Shown: positions 32,190 to 41,798 of the stretch, piece after piece | Position numbering within the stretch: position 1 is the stretch's first letter | Layout of the letters: each line of letters starts with the position of its first letter | Assembly: GCA_022782305.1 (NCBI GenBank) | Contig: JALFPC010000001.1 | Location: forward strand, 1-42,018 | DNA from: Prevotella sp. | GTDB taxonomy: Bacteria > Bacteroidota > Bacteroidia > Bacteroidales > Bacteroidaceae | Direction of reading: 5' to 3' | Length of the DNA stretch: 42,018 nt | Made by a program: the position numbers and the translations under genes | Notes under the pieces: model-generated | What the model was told of the DNA's origin: nothing | Databases searched by the model: none | Seen by the model: the letters and a program-made list of their open reading frames with translations, nothing else

Positions 32190-33098
32190 TTATGATAATC
32201 CTTGTGAATAGACATCTTTTCGTCGTTGGCGGAGATAGTTGCGCCATTGCTGCCAGAATTCTGTGGTACCATGGTCTTTGCCCAGAGCCTTGCTTATACG
32301 CTCTCTCCACAGCAGCATATTAGTTTCTCTAATAGCATTCTTGAGTGTACGGTCGGCGCTCCATCCATGTTTTTCGTTAATTTTTATCACCGACTCTATC
32401 ACTTTCTTTTCTGTTTCAAAGTTCAGTGGCCTATTGTCGGTGAGATGGGCATACCGTGAGTGACGGTCAAAGAAAGTCTTCATTCCCAAGTTCTTCATTC
32501 TCATGAATATGTCGTCTTCTTCGCCATACATGAATATGGTCTCGTCGAAGAGTCCAGCAGTTTCAAATTCTTTTTTTCTTATGATAAAGCACGATCCAGA
32601 CACATACATGCATGAAGGCCAGAACCATCCTGTGCGGTTTGCTATTGCCGTGAGCACAATGCGCAGATAGCCATTCATGTGGTGGGTGCAGTTAAAAGAG
32701 TTGAGGCTCATGCTGCCGTTGCCCAATAATTGTTTCATGCCGTAGATTCCGGTTTGCGGGTGGCTATCCATATATGCCAGTACTTTTTTCATCATAGGAT
32801 GTGTGAGTCTGACGTCTGGGTTCATGATCATCAAATATGGTGCCTGAGCCATTCTAATGCCGATGTTGTTTCCTTGTCCGTATCCTCCGTTGCATGTGTT
32901 TTTTACCAGTGCGATGATATTTCCGTATCGTTGTGTGATAGTAGCAAACATTTGTTCGCACTGAGGACTATTGTTGTCAACCACTATCAGTTCGAGTTCT
33001 TCGCTTTCAATGTCAGCATACTTTCTTATGGCATCTATACAGTCGTAGATGTCTTTTTCAGAATTGTATGTCACTATGATAATGCTCAGTTTCTTCAT
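32190..33098 (-). CDS. Family 2 glycosyltransferase (rhamnosyltransferase-like)
   Basis: 302 residues. KLSIIIVTYNSEKDIYDCID, VVDNNSPQ, NGGYGQGNNIGI, and the metal motif MNPDVRL (about 92-98), followed by FDETIFMYGEEDDIFMRMK. These match GT2 enzymes of the rhamnosyltransferase (WbbL-like) type. It overlaps the next gene upstream as ATGA (33095-33098), so it is translationally coupled in the EPS operon. Confidence 0.87.
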   Translation of the reverse strand: MKKLSIIIVTYNSEKDIYDCIDAIRKYADIESEELELIVVDNNSPQCEQMFATITQRYGNIIALVKNTCNGGYGQGNNIGIRMAQAPYLMIMNPDVRLTHPMMKKVLAYMDSHPQTGIYGMKQLLGNGSMSLNSFNCTHHMNGYLRIVLTAIANRTGWFWPSCMYVSGSCFIIRKKEFETAGLFDETIFMYGEEDDIFMRMKNLGMKTFFDRHSRYAHLTDNRPLNFETEKKVIESVIKINEKHGWSADRTLKNAIRETNMLLWRERISKALGKDHGTTEFWQQWRNYLRQRRKDVYSQGLS

Positions 33099-34171
33099 CT
33101 CTCTGGTGTGTGATTAGTCTGTTTCAAAATATGGTCTATGGCCTTAGTTTTTTGCCGTATTCTCCATTGCTGTGCAATCAGAAAGAAGACCATAGGAATC
33201 TGCCTTGCCGTTTTTTGGGGAATCACATATCCGAGCCATTCGCTTATTTTGCGTTGCCAGTTGAGAATGGTTGCCTGCCAGGGGCAGTACTGCCTCATCA
33301 TGTCTACCATTTTCTGTGCAAAGTGGCTGTCTATGCCTTTGCCGCTCATTCTAGCATTATAGATGGTGAGTGCCCCTCGATAGAGATAGCAGTCATATCT
33401 GTCGCCCCATGTCCCCTTGACTGCTTTTATCATTCGCTCGCAAGCCAAAAGATGGCTGTCGGCATGGTTTTTATTTTCAATCTTTTTTGATACCGAGCCG
33501 CTACTGTCTATTCTGTAGAAATAGTCTTGTGCCACGTTTGCATATTTGTATTTGAGTCCAGCCGCCAATGCCGCTATGTTGAAATCAGCATCTTGGAGCG
33601 ACAATAATTGCTCGCACCATCTCAGTTGGCAGCGTCTGAGGCTTTCGGTTCGGTAGATGTTGTTCCATACTATGAATGGCAGTTGTCTCATGGCAAAGGC
33701 TGCCGTGTCGTCTTTGTAGATATCAAACCCATAGCAGTATGGGTGAGGTCCTGTGTTAGGCTGACCGTGCACCATCACTCCCGATGGAAAGACCATGAAA
33801 TCCATATCTTCATTGCGCTCCATCTCTGCCACCCTCACCTTCAGGCATTCTTCAGACACCAAGTCATCAGAGTCAAAAAAGACTATATACTTGCCTTTGG
33901 CCATGTCTAAGCCCATGTTGCGGCAGGTCTGTGCGCCCTTGGGCATACGGTTGCGGCTTATCACTTCCACTCGTGGGTCATTGGCATATCCATTGTGCAG
34001 GCATTCAGCTGTGCCGTCTGTAGAACCATCGTCTATGGCGAGCAGTTGCCATTTCGTCCATTTGCCTTTTGCAATGCTCTCCACCATGTTCATGACATCC
34101 TCCTTATGGTTATAGAAAGGCATCACGATGGTCACTATAGGTTGTATATCATTGTTGTGCCTTTTCATCAT
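33095..34171 (-). CDS. Family 2 glycosyltransferase
   Basis: 358 residues from ATG at 34171; a TTG two codons earlier (34177) is less likely. PIVTIVMPFYNHKEDVMNMV, AIDDGSTDGT, metal motif VFFDSDDLVSEE and RNMGLDMAKGKYI define a GT-A family 2 enzyme. The C-terminal part (about 240-358) is basic and helical, with an amphipathic region that may sit on the membrane. It overlaps the end of the polymerase gene by 23 bases. Confidence 0.86.
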   Translation of the reverse strand: MMKRHNNDIQPIVTIVMPFYNHKEDVMNMVESIAKGKWTKWQLLAIDDGSTDGTAECLHNGYANDPRVEVISRNRMPKGAQTCRNMGLDMAKGKYIVFFDSDDLVSEECLKVRVAEMERNEDMDFMVFPSGVMVHGQPNTGPHPYCYGFDIYKDDTAAFAMRQLPFIVWNNIYRTESLRRCQLRWCEQLLSLQDADFNIAALAAGLKYKYANVAQDYFYRIDSSGSVSKKIENKNHADSHLLACERMIKAVKGTWGDRYDCYLYRGALTIYNARMSGKGIDSHFAQKMVDMMRQYCPWQATILNWQRKISEWLGYVIPQKTARQIPMVFFLIAQQWRIRQKTKAIDHILKQTNHTPER

Positions 34172-35354
34172 CGTCAAATTTCATTGTGGGATAATAATAC
34201 AGTGTGTATAGTAGTATGAAGAGGAAGAAGAACGGATACACCTCCATGAGCATCATGAAGAGCAGTGTGAAGAGTCCCATGAGCAGTATGTTGGCATGTT
34301 TGTCAAATTTGGTGCTTATCCTTCTGAATACCAGTCCTATTGCTATGATAAGTAGCGAGAGCAGTGTCACACCTCCTGTTATCAATACACTGTATATGTA
34401 GTTATGCGGTCCTATGGCAAAAGAGTCCATCTCCGACGTATACCATTCTGTGTCCACCCATCCGTATCCGATTATTGGCGACTCGGCAAACTTGCTGCCT
34501 GCGGCATCCCACAATCTGGTGCGGTTTGTAAAGGTGATGTCTTTGCCCAGCACATCCTCTATAATATATACGGCCAGCGAATTGTTGTGCAACCCTTCTC
34601 CGCTAAATACCACAAAACACTGGAACAACAGGTAGAAGACAAAAAAGGCAATACTGCCGAGTTTCTGCAATTTCTCTGATGGTATCATGCAGAATACTAT
34701 ATATAGCAATATGCACGACAGAGAGGTCATGGAACCCACAAATGCCAGAGTAGCAATAGACACTATTGACAGTACCACCATGTTTATTTTCCACCACCAG
34801 CCCCATCTCATGCATACAGTGTTGAGTGCCAGACCAAAGATCAGACGGCTTCCTATCTGGTTGTAGTTTCCTCCAAGGATATAACTATCGAATGCATCTT
34901 TGGCTGCAAACATCCAGTCTGGAAAGAGCACCATGACAGCCAGATTGCCGTATGCGGCTGCCGACATTACCAGTGTGAAACTCTTCACCATGAGTTCGGG
35001 TCGCCGCCATAGGTTGAGGCAAAATATCACTATCCCCACTTCTATAGACTTGTAGATGGCGTTTTTGATATCTGTGCCGTTTATTATTGAGAATATGATG
35101 AGCAGCACAAGGTAGAACCCCACCACGAGGTCGAGATATGAGGCCATAGGCTTGCGCATGTTTATCAGGCCGAGCACCATGAAGTTTACTATGCAGATGC
35201 CAAGCGAGAGGTATGAATACCACTGCAGAAAAGCAAACGCAGTGAAACTGACGCTGACATTCAGAAGAAGAATGGCCAGTATCACAAACTGTATGATGGT
35301 AGATTTGGTTGTATGTTCCACCTGTTTGTCTGCCGGGGTGATAACCTGTTGCAT
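34149..35354 (-). CDS. O-antigen polymerase/ligase-like membrane protein (Wzy)
   Basis: 401 residues, about 10-12 transmembrane helices. A large periplasmic loop (about 265-320) contains TRLWDAAGSKFAESPIIGYG, which fits the Wzy_C/O-antigen ligase motif (R, H/D-type loop before a hydrophobic helix, GPHNYIYSVLITGG). It should join repeat units at the periplasmic face of the inner membrane. It is placed between flippase and glycosyltransferases, as usual for Wzx/Wzy loci. Very low sequence conservation limits the substrate call. Confidence 0.78.
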   Translation of the reverse strand: MQQVITPADKQVEHTTKSTIIQFVILAILLLNVSVSFTAFAFLQWYSYLSLGICIVNFMVLGLINMRKPMASYLDLVVGFYLVLLIIFSIINGTDIKNAIYKSIEVGIVIFCLNLWRRPELMVKSFTLVMSAAAYGNLAVMVLFPDWMFAAKDAFDSYILGGNYNQIGSRLIFGLALNTVCMRWGWWWKINMVVLSIVSIATLAFVGSMTSLSCILLYIVFCMIPSEKLQKLGSIAFFVFYLLFQCFVVFSGEGLHNNSLAVYIIEDVLGKDITFTNRTRLWDAAGSKFAESPIIGYGWVDTEWYTSEMDSFAIGPHNYIYSVLITGGVTLLSLLIIAIGLVFRRISTKFDKHANILLMGLFTLLFMMLMEVYPFFFLFILLYTLYYYPTMKFDDDEKAQQ

Positions 35355-35361
35355 GAGTATG

Positions 35362-36885
35362 TTATTGTTTCTGTTTCTTGCGTTTTACCATTTCGAGAGC
35401 TGCTGTCTTCTCTTGCTCTGTCATGGCAGTTAACCATATAACTGCAATCCCTGTGATGCTGCATAAGGTGAGGGTGATGAGAAATCCCCACTTGATGGTT
35501 ATATATGTGGAGCAGAGGTATGCCACTGCCGCCAATGCTGCTATGGTGCTCATCTCCCTGATGCTTACGTTGCTCAAGAAATGTCGCACTTTCAGTCCGC
35601 TTGAATATCTCATGTATGGTAGGCGTAGCATGGCGCAAAACGCCTCTACGGAGATATAGCAGACCATTGCCGAGGTGGTGGTACCGCCCATGTGTAGTAT
35701 TATAACCACCATGGGCAGTGTCAGCAGTTTCATTGTGTTTATTAGCAGCGAATAGTTGCGTATCCTGCCCGATGCCTGGTTGGCTATGGCCAATGCCAGG
35801 GTAGTATGGTCTATGAGAGCAGCCAGGAGTACAAAACGGCATATCGTGACAGCCCCTTCTGGCACATCCACAAGCCATGCCTCCAGTATGCTGGGCATTT
35901 CAAAACAAATGGGTATCACAGGCACCGACAGTAGCAGAAAGGAATATTTGCATGCTTTCTCTGTCATCATCAGTGTGCGCTGGTGGTTATCTTCGCCTTC
36001 AGCCTTGATGATTTGCGGACTCATGGCATTTATCACTCCCTGCGAGATGTAAAGCACTGCCGATGATACCTGTAGGGCTATGCCGTAGGCGGCATTCACC
36101 ACTGTGCCGAAAAAAGAGTTGAGCACTATTGCCAATCCTTGGTTGCGACTCAGTATGCATCCGGTGCTGTATACCGTCCAACCGGCAAAATTCATGATTT
36201 TGGCTATTATACTCTTCCTTATGTCGCTTAGGCGAGGCCACAGGCATGAGTCGTCAAACTCCATCCTTGCATAGGCAGCAAAGGCAATGAGATTGAATGC
36301 AGCGATGCCAAACATCATCCATGCATATAATTCAAGTTTGTCGACATTGATAAAGAGTAGCCATATAGACAAACCTAATCGGAATACCCCATCGAGAAAG
36401 TCTATTATGGAGATATAGACGATATTCTCCCTGGCAACAAATAGGGCGCGAAAGGGAGATGTGACCACCGATAATCCGAGCATAACCAATACAATGAAAT
36501 ATACTCTTGAGGCCGTGTCTATGCGGTCTGCATTGATATCGAGAATGCCGCCGAAGAGTAGTGGTTTGATGGCTGCCAGCACTATTATCAGCACACCCGC
36601 GGTCAGAATATGGATAAACAGACTATTGGAGAAAATCTGTCGTGAAGCCTCCCTGTCACCTTCTCCATACGAGTATGACAGGTGTCGCTGGGTGGTCACC
36701 ACCAGTGCTCCTGTCACAAATCCGAGCATGGCCACAGTGCTGCCTATCAGCGAGAATATGCCAAAGTCTGACTGCCCAAGCGCCATGAGGATATAGCGTG
36801 TGGAGAACAGCGACATGCAGGTATTGAGTATTGCCCTTACATGCTGTGCCAGGGTGTTTACCACTATGCGTGTATTGGTGTCCAT
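35362..36885 (-). CDS. Polysaccharide flippase (Wzx, MOP superfamily)
   Basis: 507 residues with about 12-14 transmembrane helices. The start is ATG at 36885; the longer frame begins with TTG at 36888, and ATG overlaps the stop of the chain-length gene as TGATG. The N-terminal LAQHVRAILNTCMSLFSTRYIL and SDFGIFSLIGSTVAMLGF are typical of Wzx/oligosaccharide flippases. It moves lipid-linked repeats across the inner membrane. The order Wza, Wzz, Wzx, Wzy in one operon supports the role. Confidence 0.88.
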   Translation of the reverse strand: MDTNTRIVVNTLAQHVRAILNTCMSLFSTRYILMALGQSDFGIFSLIGSTVAMLGFVTGALVVTTQRHLSYSYGEGDREASRQIFSNSLFIHILTAGVLIIVLAAIKPLLFGGILDINADRIDTASRVYFIVLVMLGLSVVTSPFRALFVARENIVYISIIDFLDGVFRLGLSIWLLFINVDKLELYAWMMFGIAAFNLIAFAAYARMEFDDSCLWPRLSDIRKSIIAKIMNFAGWTVYSTGCILSRNQGLAIVLNSFFGTVVNAAYGIALQVSSAVLYISQGVINAMSPQIIKAEGEDNHQRTLMMTEKACKYSFLLLSVPVIPICFEMPSILEAWLVDVPEGAVTICRFVLLAALIDHTTLALAIANQASGRIRNYSLLINTMKLLTLPMVVIILHMGGTTTSAMVCYISVEAFCAMLRLPYMRYSSGLKVRHFLSNVSIREMSTIAALAAVAYLCSTYITIKWGFLITLTLCSITGIAVIWLTAMTEQEKTAALEMVKRKKQKQ

Positions 36886-37946
36886 CAAGTCTGCAAACTG
36901 TAGAAACCCTTTATGTCTTCTTTTAGAATATAAACCACTGTGCCAAAGGCTGTGAGAAAGAGCATGCCTATCACAAAGAGCATGCGCTTGGGACCTGATG
37001 GTTTCACAGGCACACTTGCACCCTGCAATTGAGTAAAGGCTGGGGTTCGCTCCTGCACTTTGGCCAGTGCAGCCTGATATTGGGTGTTGATGGTGCTGTA
37101 GGTATTGAATTTCAGTTGCATGTCATTTTCGAGGTCGTTGGCTTTCAGTTGATAACTCTGCAATGACACATCCTGGTTAGCATCGGCATAGAAACCATAT
37201 AGTTGACGTGCTTTCTCATAATCGCTCTTCGACTTGGCCAGCAGTTCACGATAATAGAGGAGATCTATGCGAGCCTTGTTGGTGCGGTATTCGGTTATGA
37301 AATGCTGTAGTTTCACAGCCACAGAGTCTACCATGGTTTTGCAGATCAGAGGGTCTTGGGCTGTCACTGTAATGCCTATTACTCCCGTCTTCTTGTCAAC
37401 GCTCAATCGTATGTTTGACCTAGCCATCTCTGCCAAGGTGTTGGCGCGCTCCGACAGCCAGTAAGGGCTGGGTTTCGATTTTGACGGAGCAGCCACAGGA
37501 GAACCTTTTGGCATTATCTTGCCTATCCATCCTATAGGAGCCTTCCACCATACTTTCTTCTGATGCTTGTCCAGATAATCATAATAAGTGGTGTTTATCT
37601 CTCCGTCTACACTCTTTACCTTGATGCTCAAGAGGCTGAAGATAAAGCCGTTGTCGTCCATAAGGTCAGGATAGAGCAGTGGAGAGATAGCATCAGAAGA
37701 CTGCATCTGCGACAAGTCGAGACCGAAAGACGAGGCGATGCTCCCCAAGGCTCCACCTGCCGCCATGTTGCCTCCCATTTCTGGTGCCAGCAATGCAGAA
37801 GAGTTATAGGTGCGCGGCACTGTTATTATCAGCAGTGACGAAAGTATGAATGCCACTGGCAGAGACTTGTAGAAAGCCTTGCGTCGGGAAATAACCTTGC
37901 GTATTACGGTTCCAAGGTTTATGATTTCTTCTTTCTTGTTGTCCAT
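36885..37946 (-). CDS. Wzz/GumC-type chain-length determinant protein
   Basis: 353 residues. A short cytosolic N-terminus is followed by a membrane helix (about 28-45, LPVAFILSSLLIITVPRTYN), a long periplasmic region with coiled-coil segments (about 210-290, RIDLLYYRELLAKSKSDYEK) and a PVKPSGPKRMLFVIGMLF C-terminal Pro-rich/TM motif. There is no tyrosine kinase domain, so phospho-control of the Wzc type is not built in and would need a separate kinase, none of which is seen. It controls polymer length with Wzy. Confidence 0.88.
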   Translation of the reverse strand: MDNKKEEIINLGTVIRKVISRRKAFYKSLPVAFILSSLLIITVPRTYNSSALLAPEMGGNMAAGGALGSIASSFGLDLSQMQSSDAISPLLYPDLMDDNGFIFSLLSIKVKSVDGEINTTYYDYLDKHQKKVWWKAPIGWIGKIMPKGSPVAAPSKSKPSPYWLSERANTLAEMARSNIRLSVDKKTGVIGITVTAQDPLICKTMVDSVAVKLQHFITEYRTNKARIDLLYYRELLAKSKSDYEKARQLYGFYADANQDVSLQSYQLKANDLENDMQLKFNTYSTINTQYQAALAKVQERTPAFTQLQGASVPVKPSGPKRMLFVIGMLFLTAFGTVVYILKEDIKGFYSLQT

Positions 37947-37952
37947 ATCATG

Positions 37953-40487
37953 TTATTTCAAAAGGTTGGCAATGGTGGCTATCATAGTGGCTATTGATGC
38001 GGTACCCGAACCTATGGCCACTATCTCTGCTGTGGTCATCTTCTTGCCCTGTTCCTTACTTGGCACCACAATTTGGCATCCAGGCATTGGTTTGGTGTGA
38101 TACCCTGCTTTGGCTATGGTGCCGTTCATATATATGATGTATGTCTGACTCTTTTTGGCTGTGCTTCCCCATCCACCAGCTTGGTCCACATAATATCCGA
38201 TACCCTTGCCTTCCTTGTATGCCACAGTGTTTGGATACATCACATCTCCACTTATTCTCACCGTACCAGAATATTCTGGCACAATGATGCGGTCGCCCTC
38301 GCGCAATACGATATCGAAGTCGCTATTGGGGGATGCCAGTGCCTTATCGAGGTTGATACCCACGTCATAGGTCTCTCCCAGGTCCAGTTTTTTGATGTCT
38401 ATAGAGTCTTTGCCGTTGGCATTTGCCTTGGCCATTTTGAGCAGGGCCTCGTCGCGCATCTTCTCCTCGGGGGTATATTTTCTCACCAATCGTGCGCCCT
38501 CAGCATAGGCTGTATTGGTCAGTCCTCCAGCCTGCTTGATCATCTCGCTCAGTCGTTGGCTCTTTTTGTTGAGGGTATAAGTTCCGGCAAAGAGCACCTC
38601 TCCCTCAATCTTCACGTTCTGCTGTTCAGAATATCCAGGAGAGCGTCTCACGTATACCTCATCGTATGGTTTGAGCACAAATCCTGGTGTGCCATCAATC
38701 ACAAAACCGTCTTTCAGTGCAAATGTGAAGGTATGTGCAATGGTGTCGCTGGCTGTGGTGGCAGTACTGTTTGTTATGCGGCGTGCCACGTCTACTTTCA
38801 TTACCGATGCGGCATCAGTCAGTCCTCCGGCCTGCAGCACAAAGTCTTCGAGGGTTTCATTGTCGGCAAAGCGGTAGATGCCAGGATACATCACCTCTCC
38901 ATGTATGGTCAGAGTCTGCTCTTCCTGCAGGTCTTTCTTGCTGGGCACAAAGAGCACGTCCTCATTTCTGAGTGCAATATCTGGCACGGTGCCGTTGAGA
39001 ATGCCAGCCACGTCTACTGAGATCACCTCCAGAGTGCGGTCTTCCTTCATGCGGTGCATTACGGCATGGTCGGTAAAAGCATCTTCTGTGCACCCCTCTG
39101 CATGCTCCAGCAATGCGCGCACCGATGTGATCTCTCCCCCCACTTGATAAAGTCCCGGACGGAATACCGCTCCCTTGATTTCTGCCATGTTGCTATATCT
39201 GGGAATCACAGAGTCTACGCTTATTGAGTCTTCATCGTCGAGATGGAATGATGCCATGTCAAATTCGCTAATGTTAAACACGCTGTATTTCGAGCCTGCT
39301 TTCCTTATCACCCTTACGGTCTTCTTGTAGGCATCGCCTGCGAATCCGCCTGCATACTTGATGGCAGTGGCAAGACTCTCTTCTTTCTTCATCTCATAAA
39401 ACATGGGGCGCTTCACCTTTCCAGTCATGTTTACCATGCAGTCGTATGTACCCACCACTATCACGTCGTTGTCGGCCAGGCGAATATTTCCGCTCAATTT
39501 TCCATTGAGAATATAGTCATAGATATCCACGGTGGTCACCAGCGAATTGTTGCGATACACCTTTATATTACGCATTGTACCGATATCATTGGTACCACCA
39601 GCCATGTAAAGAGCATGGAATACCGAGGCAAAAGCCGATAGGGTATAGGTGCCAGGCGCCATCACCTCACCCATCACGTTTACCATGATGGTTTTGGTCT
39701 GTCCCACGGTCAGTTTGATTTTTGAACTGCTGTATCGTGTCCCCAGTGTAGACCTTACCTTGGCATTGGCCTGTGCCACTGTGAGTCCTGCAATGTTTAT
39801 CGGTCCATATCCCTCCACCACGGCATCTCCATCGGGTGTGATAGTGCATTGCAGGCTCTTCTGCGATGCGCCGTAGACGTCTATATACACCACATCTCCA
39901 GCACCCAGACGGTAGTTTTGCGGCGTGGCTATGTTCATATTAGGCTCAAAGGTGAGGTTTTTATTATTGAAGATATCACGCCCAAACACCTTTCGCTTGT
40001 TGTTTAACTTGGCCATCATCTCCTCCATATACATCTGGTCATAGATCTCGGTGGAGTCGGGTAGGAAGGTGCTCAGTTCACGCCTCATCTGATAGTTGTC
40101 CTCAGCCTCTCCCTCGGCGCGGTTTACAAAGCGTTTTTTTCGTGTCTCCTCATTCTCCTTCACACGGTATGAGGCATTACCATTGTCAGACTCCTTAACC
40201 TTGCCGTTGTTGGTTCTCATGCGGTCGTTCACCTTGCTCTCGCCTGTAATGTCTACAGCACCCAAGCTTGTTTGGCCGTTCTGCTTTTCGTATTTCTGGC
40301 GTATGCGTCTTATTTGGTCTATGCTCACGCCTTTCTGCATCAGCTGTGTCACTATCTGCTGCTGCGACTTGCCCATCTGCTGCTGTTCCATAACAAACTT
40401 GATAACCTGTTCGTCTGTCATCGACTGTGCTGCTGCTATTGTAGGCAATAATACTGATAGAAGGATAGATATAATGAACTTTTTCAT
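37953..40487 (-). CDS. Polysaccharide export protein with Poly_export and repeated SLBB domains (Wza-like)
   Basis: 844 residues from ATG at 40487; ATG at 40505 (850 residues, starting just 2 bases after the upstream stop) is an alternative that leaves the signal peptide less standard. Signal peptide about 1-20 (MKKFIISILLSVLLPTIAAA). A charged low-complexity region (about 40-130) precedes the Poly_export domain (about 190-245, YRLGAGDVVYIDVYGA), then several SLBB-type repeats (VNVMGEVMAPGTYTL, AEIKGAVFRPGLYQV, LTIHGEVMYPGIYRF, VKIEGEVLFAGTYTL, VRISGDVMYPNTVAY) and a hydrophobic C-terminus. It has no lipobox, unlike E. coli Wza. It forms the outer membrane export channel for the polymer. Confidence 0.92.
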   Translation of the reverse strand: MKKFIISILLSVLLPTIAAAQSMTDEQVIKFVMEQQQMGKSQQQIVTQLMQKGVSIDQIRRIRQKYEKQNGQTSLGAVDITGESKVNDRMRTNNGKVKESDNGNASYRVKENEETRKKRFVNRAEGEAEDNYQMRRELSTFLPDSTEIYDQMYMEEMMAKLNNKRKVFGRDIFNNKNLTFEPNMNIATPQNYRLGAGDVVYIDVYGASQKSLQCTITPDGDAVVEGYGPINIAGLTVAQANAKVRSTLGTRYSSSKIKLTVGQTKTIMVNVMGEVMAPGTYTLSAFASVFHALYMAGGTNDIGTMRNIKVYRNNSLVTTVDIYDYILNGKLSGNIRLADNDVIVVGTYDCMVNMTGKVKRPMFYEMKKEESLATAIKYAGGFAGDAYKKTVRVIRKAGSKYSVFNISEFDMASFHLDDEDSISVDSVIPRYSNMAEIKGAVFRPGLYQVGGEITSVRALLEHAEGCTEDAFTDHAVMHRMKEDRTLEVISVDVAGILNGTVPDIALRNEDVLFVPSKKDLQEEQTLTIHGEVMYPGIYRFADNETLEDFVLQAGGLTDAASVMKVDVARRITNSTATTASDTIAHTFTFALKDGFVIDGTPGFVLKPYDEVYVRRSPGYSEQQNVKIEGEVLFAGTYTLNKKSQRLSEMIKQAGGLTNTAYAEGARLVRKYTPEEKMRDEALLKMAKANANGKDSIDIKKLDLGETYDVGINLDKALASPNSDFDIVLREGDRIIVPEYSGTVRISGDVMYPNTVAYKEGKGIGYYVDQAGGWGSTAKKSQTYIIYMNGTIAKAGYHTKPMPGCQIVVPSKEQGKKMTTAEIVAIGSGTASIATMIATIANLLK

Positions 40488-40507
40488 TTTTGTAAAGGAT
40501 TTCATTG

Positions 40508-41170
40508 TTAGAATTTCTTACCGCTTATTATGCTGATAACCGTTTTTATTATGATGCAGAAATCGAGCCACAACGAGCGGTTTTCAAGATAGTGTATGTC
40601 CATGTTTAGGCGTATCAGCATTTTCTCCATGGTGTCGGTATATCCATTGTATATGGTGGCTTCGGAGGTAAGTCCTGGGCGCATCTCATAGATAAACTCA
40701 TACCTTGGGTCGTTTTTCATAATCTGGTCTATATAATACTTGCGCTCTGGTCTTGGGCCCACTATCGACATATCGCCGATGAGCACGTTCCACAACTGTG
40801 GTAACTCATCCAGATGGTGCTCACGCAGGAAACGCTCAGTTTTTGTGGAGTTCTCTTCGTCGCATTTCACTGTTAGTTGTGGCTCTGTTTCCACGGTGCT
40901 CAGCGTTCTGAACTTATAGATAGTAAAAGGTTCACCACGATATCCTATCCTTTCTTGCGAAAAGATCACCGCGCCGTTTCTCTGCCGTTTCAGCATCACA
41001 TATATGATAAGAAACACTGGTGAGAGTATGATGAGGCCGAGTGCCGAAAATACGACATCCAGCATGCGTTTTACCGCACGCTGCATCTCGTTCATGGCAT
41101 CGTGGCTACATCCTACATCCGTTGCCTCATTTATGCTTATATTGTTCACGTCTTGTCTAATATTATTCAC
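40508..41170 (-). CDS. Initiating sugar transferase (WcaJ/PglC-type phosphoglycosyl transferase)
   Basis: 220 residues. The start is GTG at 41170, 53 bases after the promoter element. ATG at 41095 or 41086 gives a shorter form that keeps all conserved parts. The reentrant hydrophobic helix (about 35-55, RMLDVVFSALGLIILSPVF), the IFSQERIGYRGEPFTIYKFRT motif, the catalytic DE pair in HHLDELPQLWNVL and GDMSIVGPRPERKYY define the bacterial sugar transferase family. It links the first sugar-1-phosphate to undecaprenyl phosphate. It heads the EPS operon. Confidence 0.92.
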   Translation of the reverse strand: MNNIRQDVNNISINEATDVGCSHDAMNEMQRAVKRMLDVVFSALGLIILSPVFLIIYVMLKRQRNGAVIFSQERIGYRGEPFTIYKFRTLSTVETEPQLTVKCDEENSTKTERFLREHHLDELPQLWNVLIGDMSIVGPRPERKYYIDQIMKNDPRYEFIYEMRPGLTSEATIYNGYTDTMEKMLIRLNMDIHYLENRSLWLDFCIIIKTVISIISGKKF

Positions 41171-41222
41171 GTATTGTTGTGAGTTTTCTATATATTATAA
41201 CCACAAAACACTTAATTTATTG

Positions 41223-41230
41223 CAAAGGTA
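41223..41230 (-). promoter_or_regulatory. Promoter -7 element of the EPS operon
   Basis: Minus strand TACCTTTG at 41230-41223, followed by CA. A -33 box is not clear. The next plausible start is the GTG 53 bases on. The whole cluster down to 29767 appears to depend on it, since no other such element is seen between its genes. Confidence 0.55.
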
Positions 41231-41290
41231 CTGTAATTATTTGATAAAAAAGAACTATTTGCATTATCTTTTGCAAAATATGCCCAAAAA

Positions 41291-41322
41291 CTTGCACAAT
41301 ATCAGAAAAAGATGTATATTTG
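41291..41322 (+). promoter_or_regulatory. Promoter of the tmRNA gene
   Basis: CTTG at 41291-41294 and TATATTTG at 41315-41322, spacing 20. It lies 43 bases before the mature 5' end, leaving room for a processed leader. Confidence 0.75.
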
Positions 41323-41364
41323 CAGTCTGAAATAAAACGTGACTATTCAACAGGTGTCAGAAAT

Positions 41365-41761
41365 GGGGTTGACTGGATTTGACAGCGGGTTGAAGTGATG
41401 CGTAAGCATGCGGAGTGGTGGCTGTATACTCCATAATCAATGCGGTCAAGAAATTTATCTGGCGAAACAAATTACGCTCTCGCTGCCTAATCGAAGTACA
41501 GTAGATTACTGGCTTAATCCCGTCACCAGGTGATGGGACGAGACATCGCTCCAAGGATCTTTTTCCGAGTCTGAGGGTTAAGCGGTGCGGCTAATTCGGA
41601 AATAGTCGGTTGCAGCCTCGTGTGGTCGATGAAATTAAGAGGATAAGGCATCAGTTGGTGGTCCAGGTCTTGCTGCTGCACGAAAAACGAAGGCTGGAAT
41701 AAGCATGTAGAAAGCGGATTGTTTCCCTGTTTGGACGAGGGTTCGACTCCCTCCAGCTCCA
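41365..41761 (+). ncRNA. ssrA: tmRNA
   Basis: The 5' end GGGGTTGACTGG pairs with the 3' CAGCTCC (41754-41760) as a 7-bp acceptor stem with G-U pairs. The T-arm reads GTTCGACTC. The tag frame lies at 41461-41490: GGC GAA ACA AAT TAC GCT CTC GCT GCC TAA, giving GETNYALAA, the tag type of Bacteroides relatives. It rescues stalled ribosomes with SmpB. The 3' CCA is not encoded. The 5' end is inferred from the acceptor pairing and the 3' end from the discriminator A. Confidence 0.95.
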
Positions 41762-41769
41762 CATTACAT

Positions 41770-41796
41770 CGGCAATCGACATTAAGTCGGTTGCCG
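41770..41796 (+). terminator. Hairpin after the tmRNA gene
   Basis: CGGCAATCGAC (41770-41780) pairs with GTCGGTTGCCG (41786-41796), 11 bp with one G-U pair. The following T-run is weak, so it may serve processing more than termination. Confidence 0.6.
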
Positions 41797-41798
41797 TT

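Noticed and set aside
38073..39020. Plus-strand frame of 315 codons inside the export gene
   Set aside because: It lies wholly antisense to conserved SLBB repeats, has no promoter and no recognisable domain.
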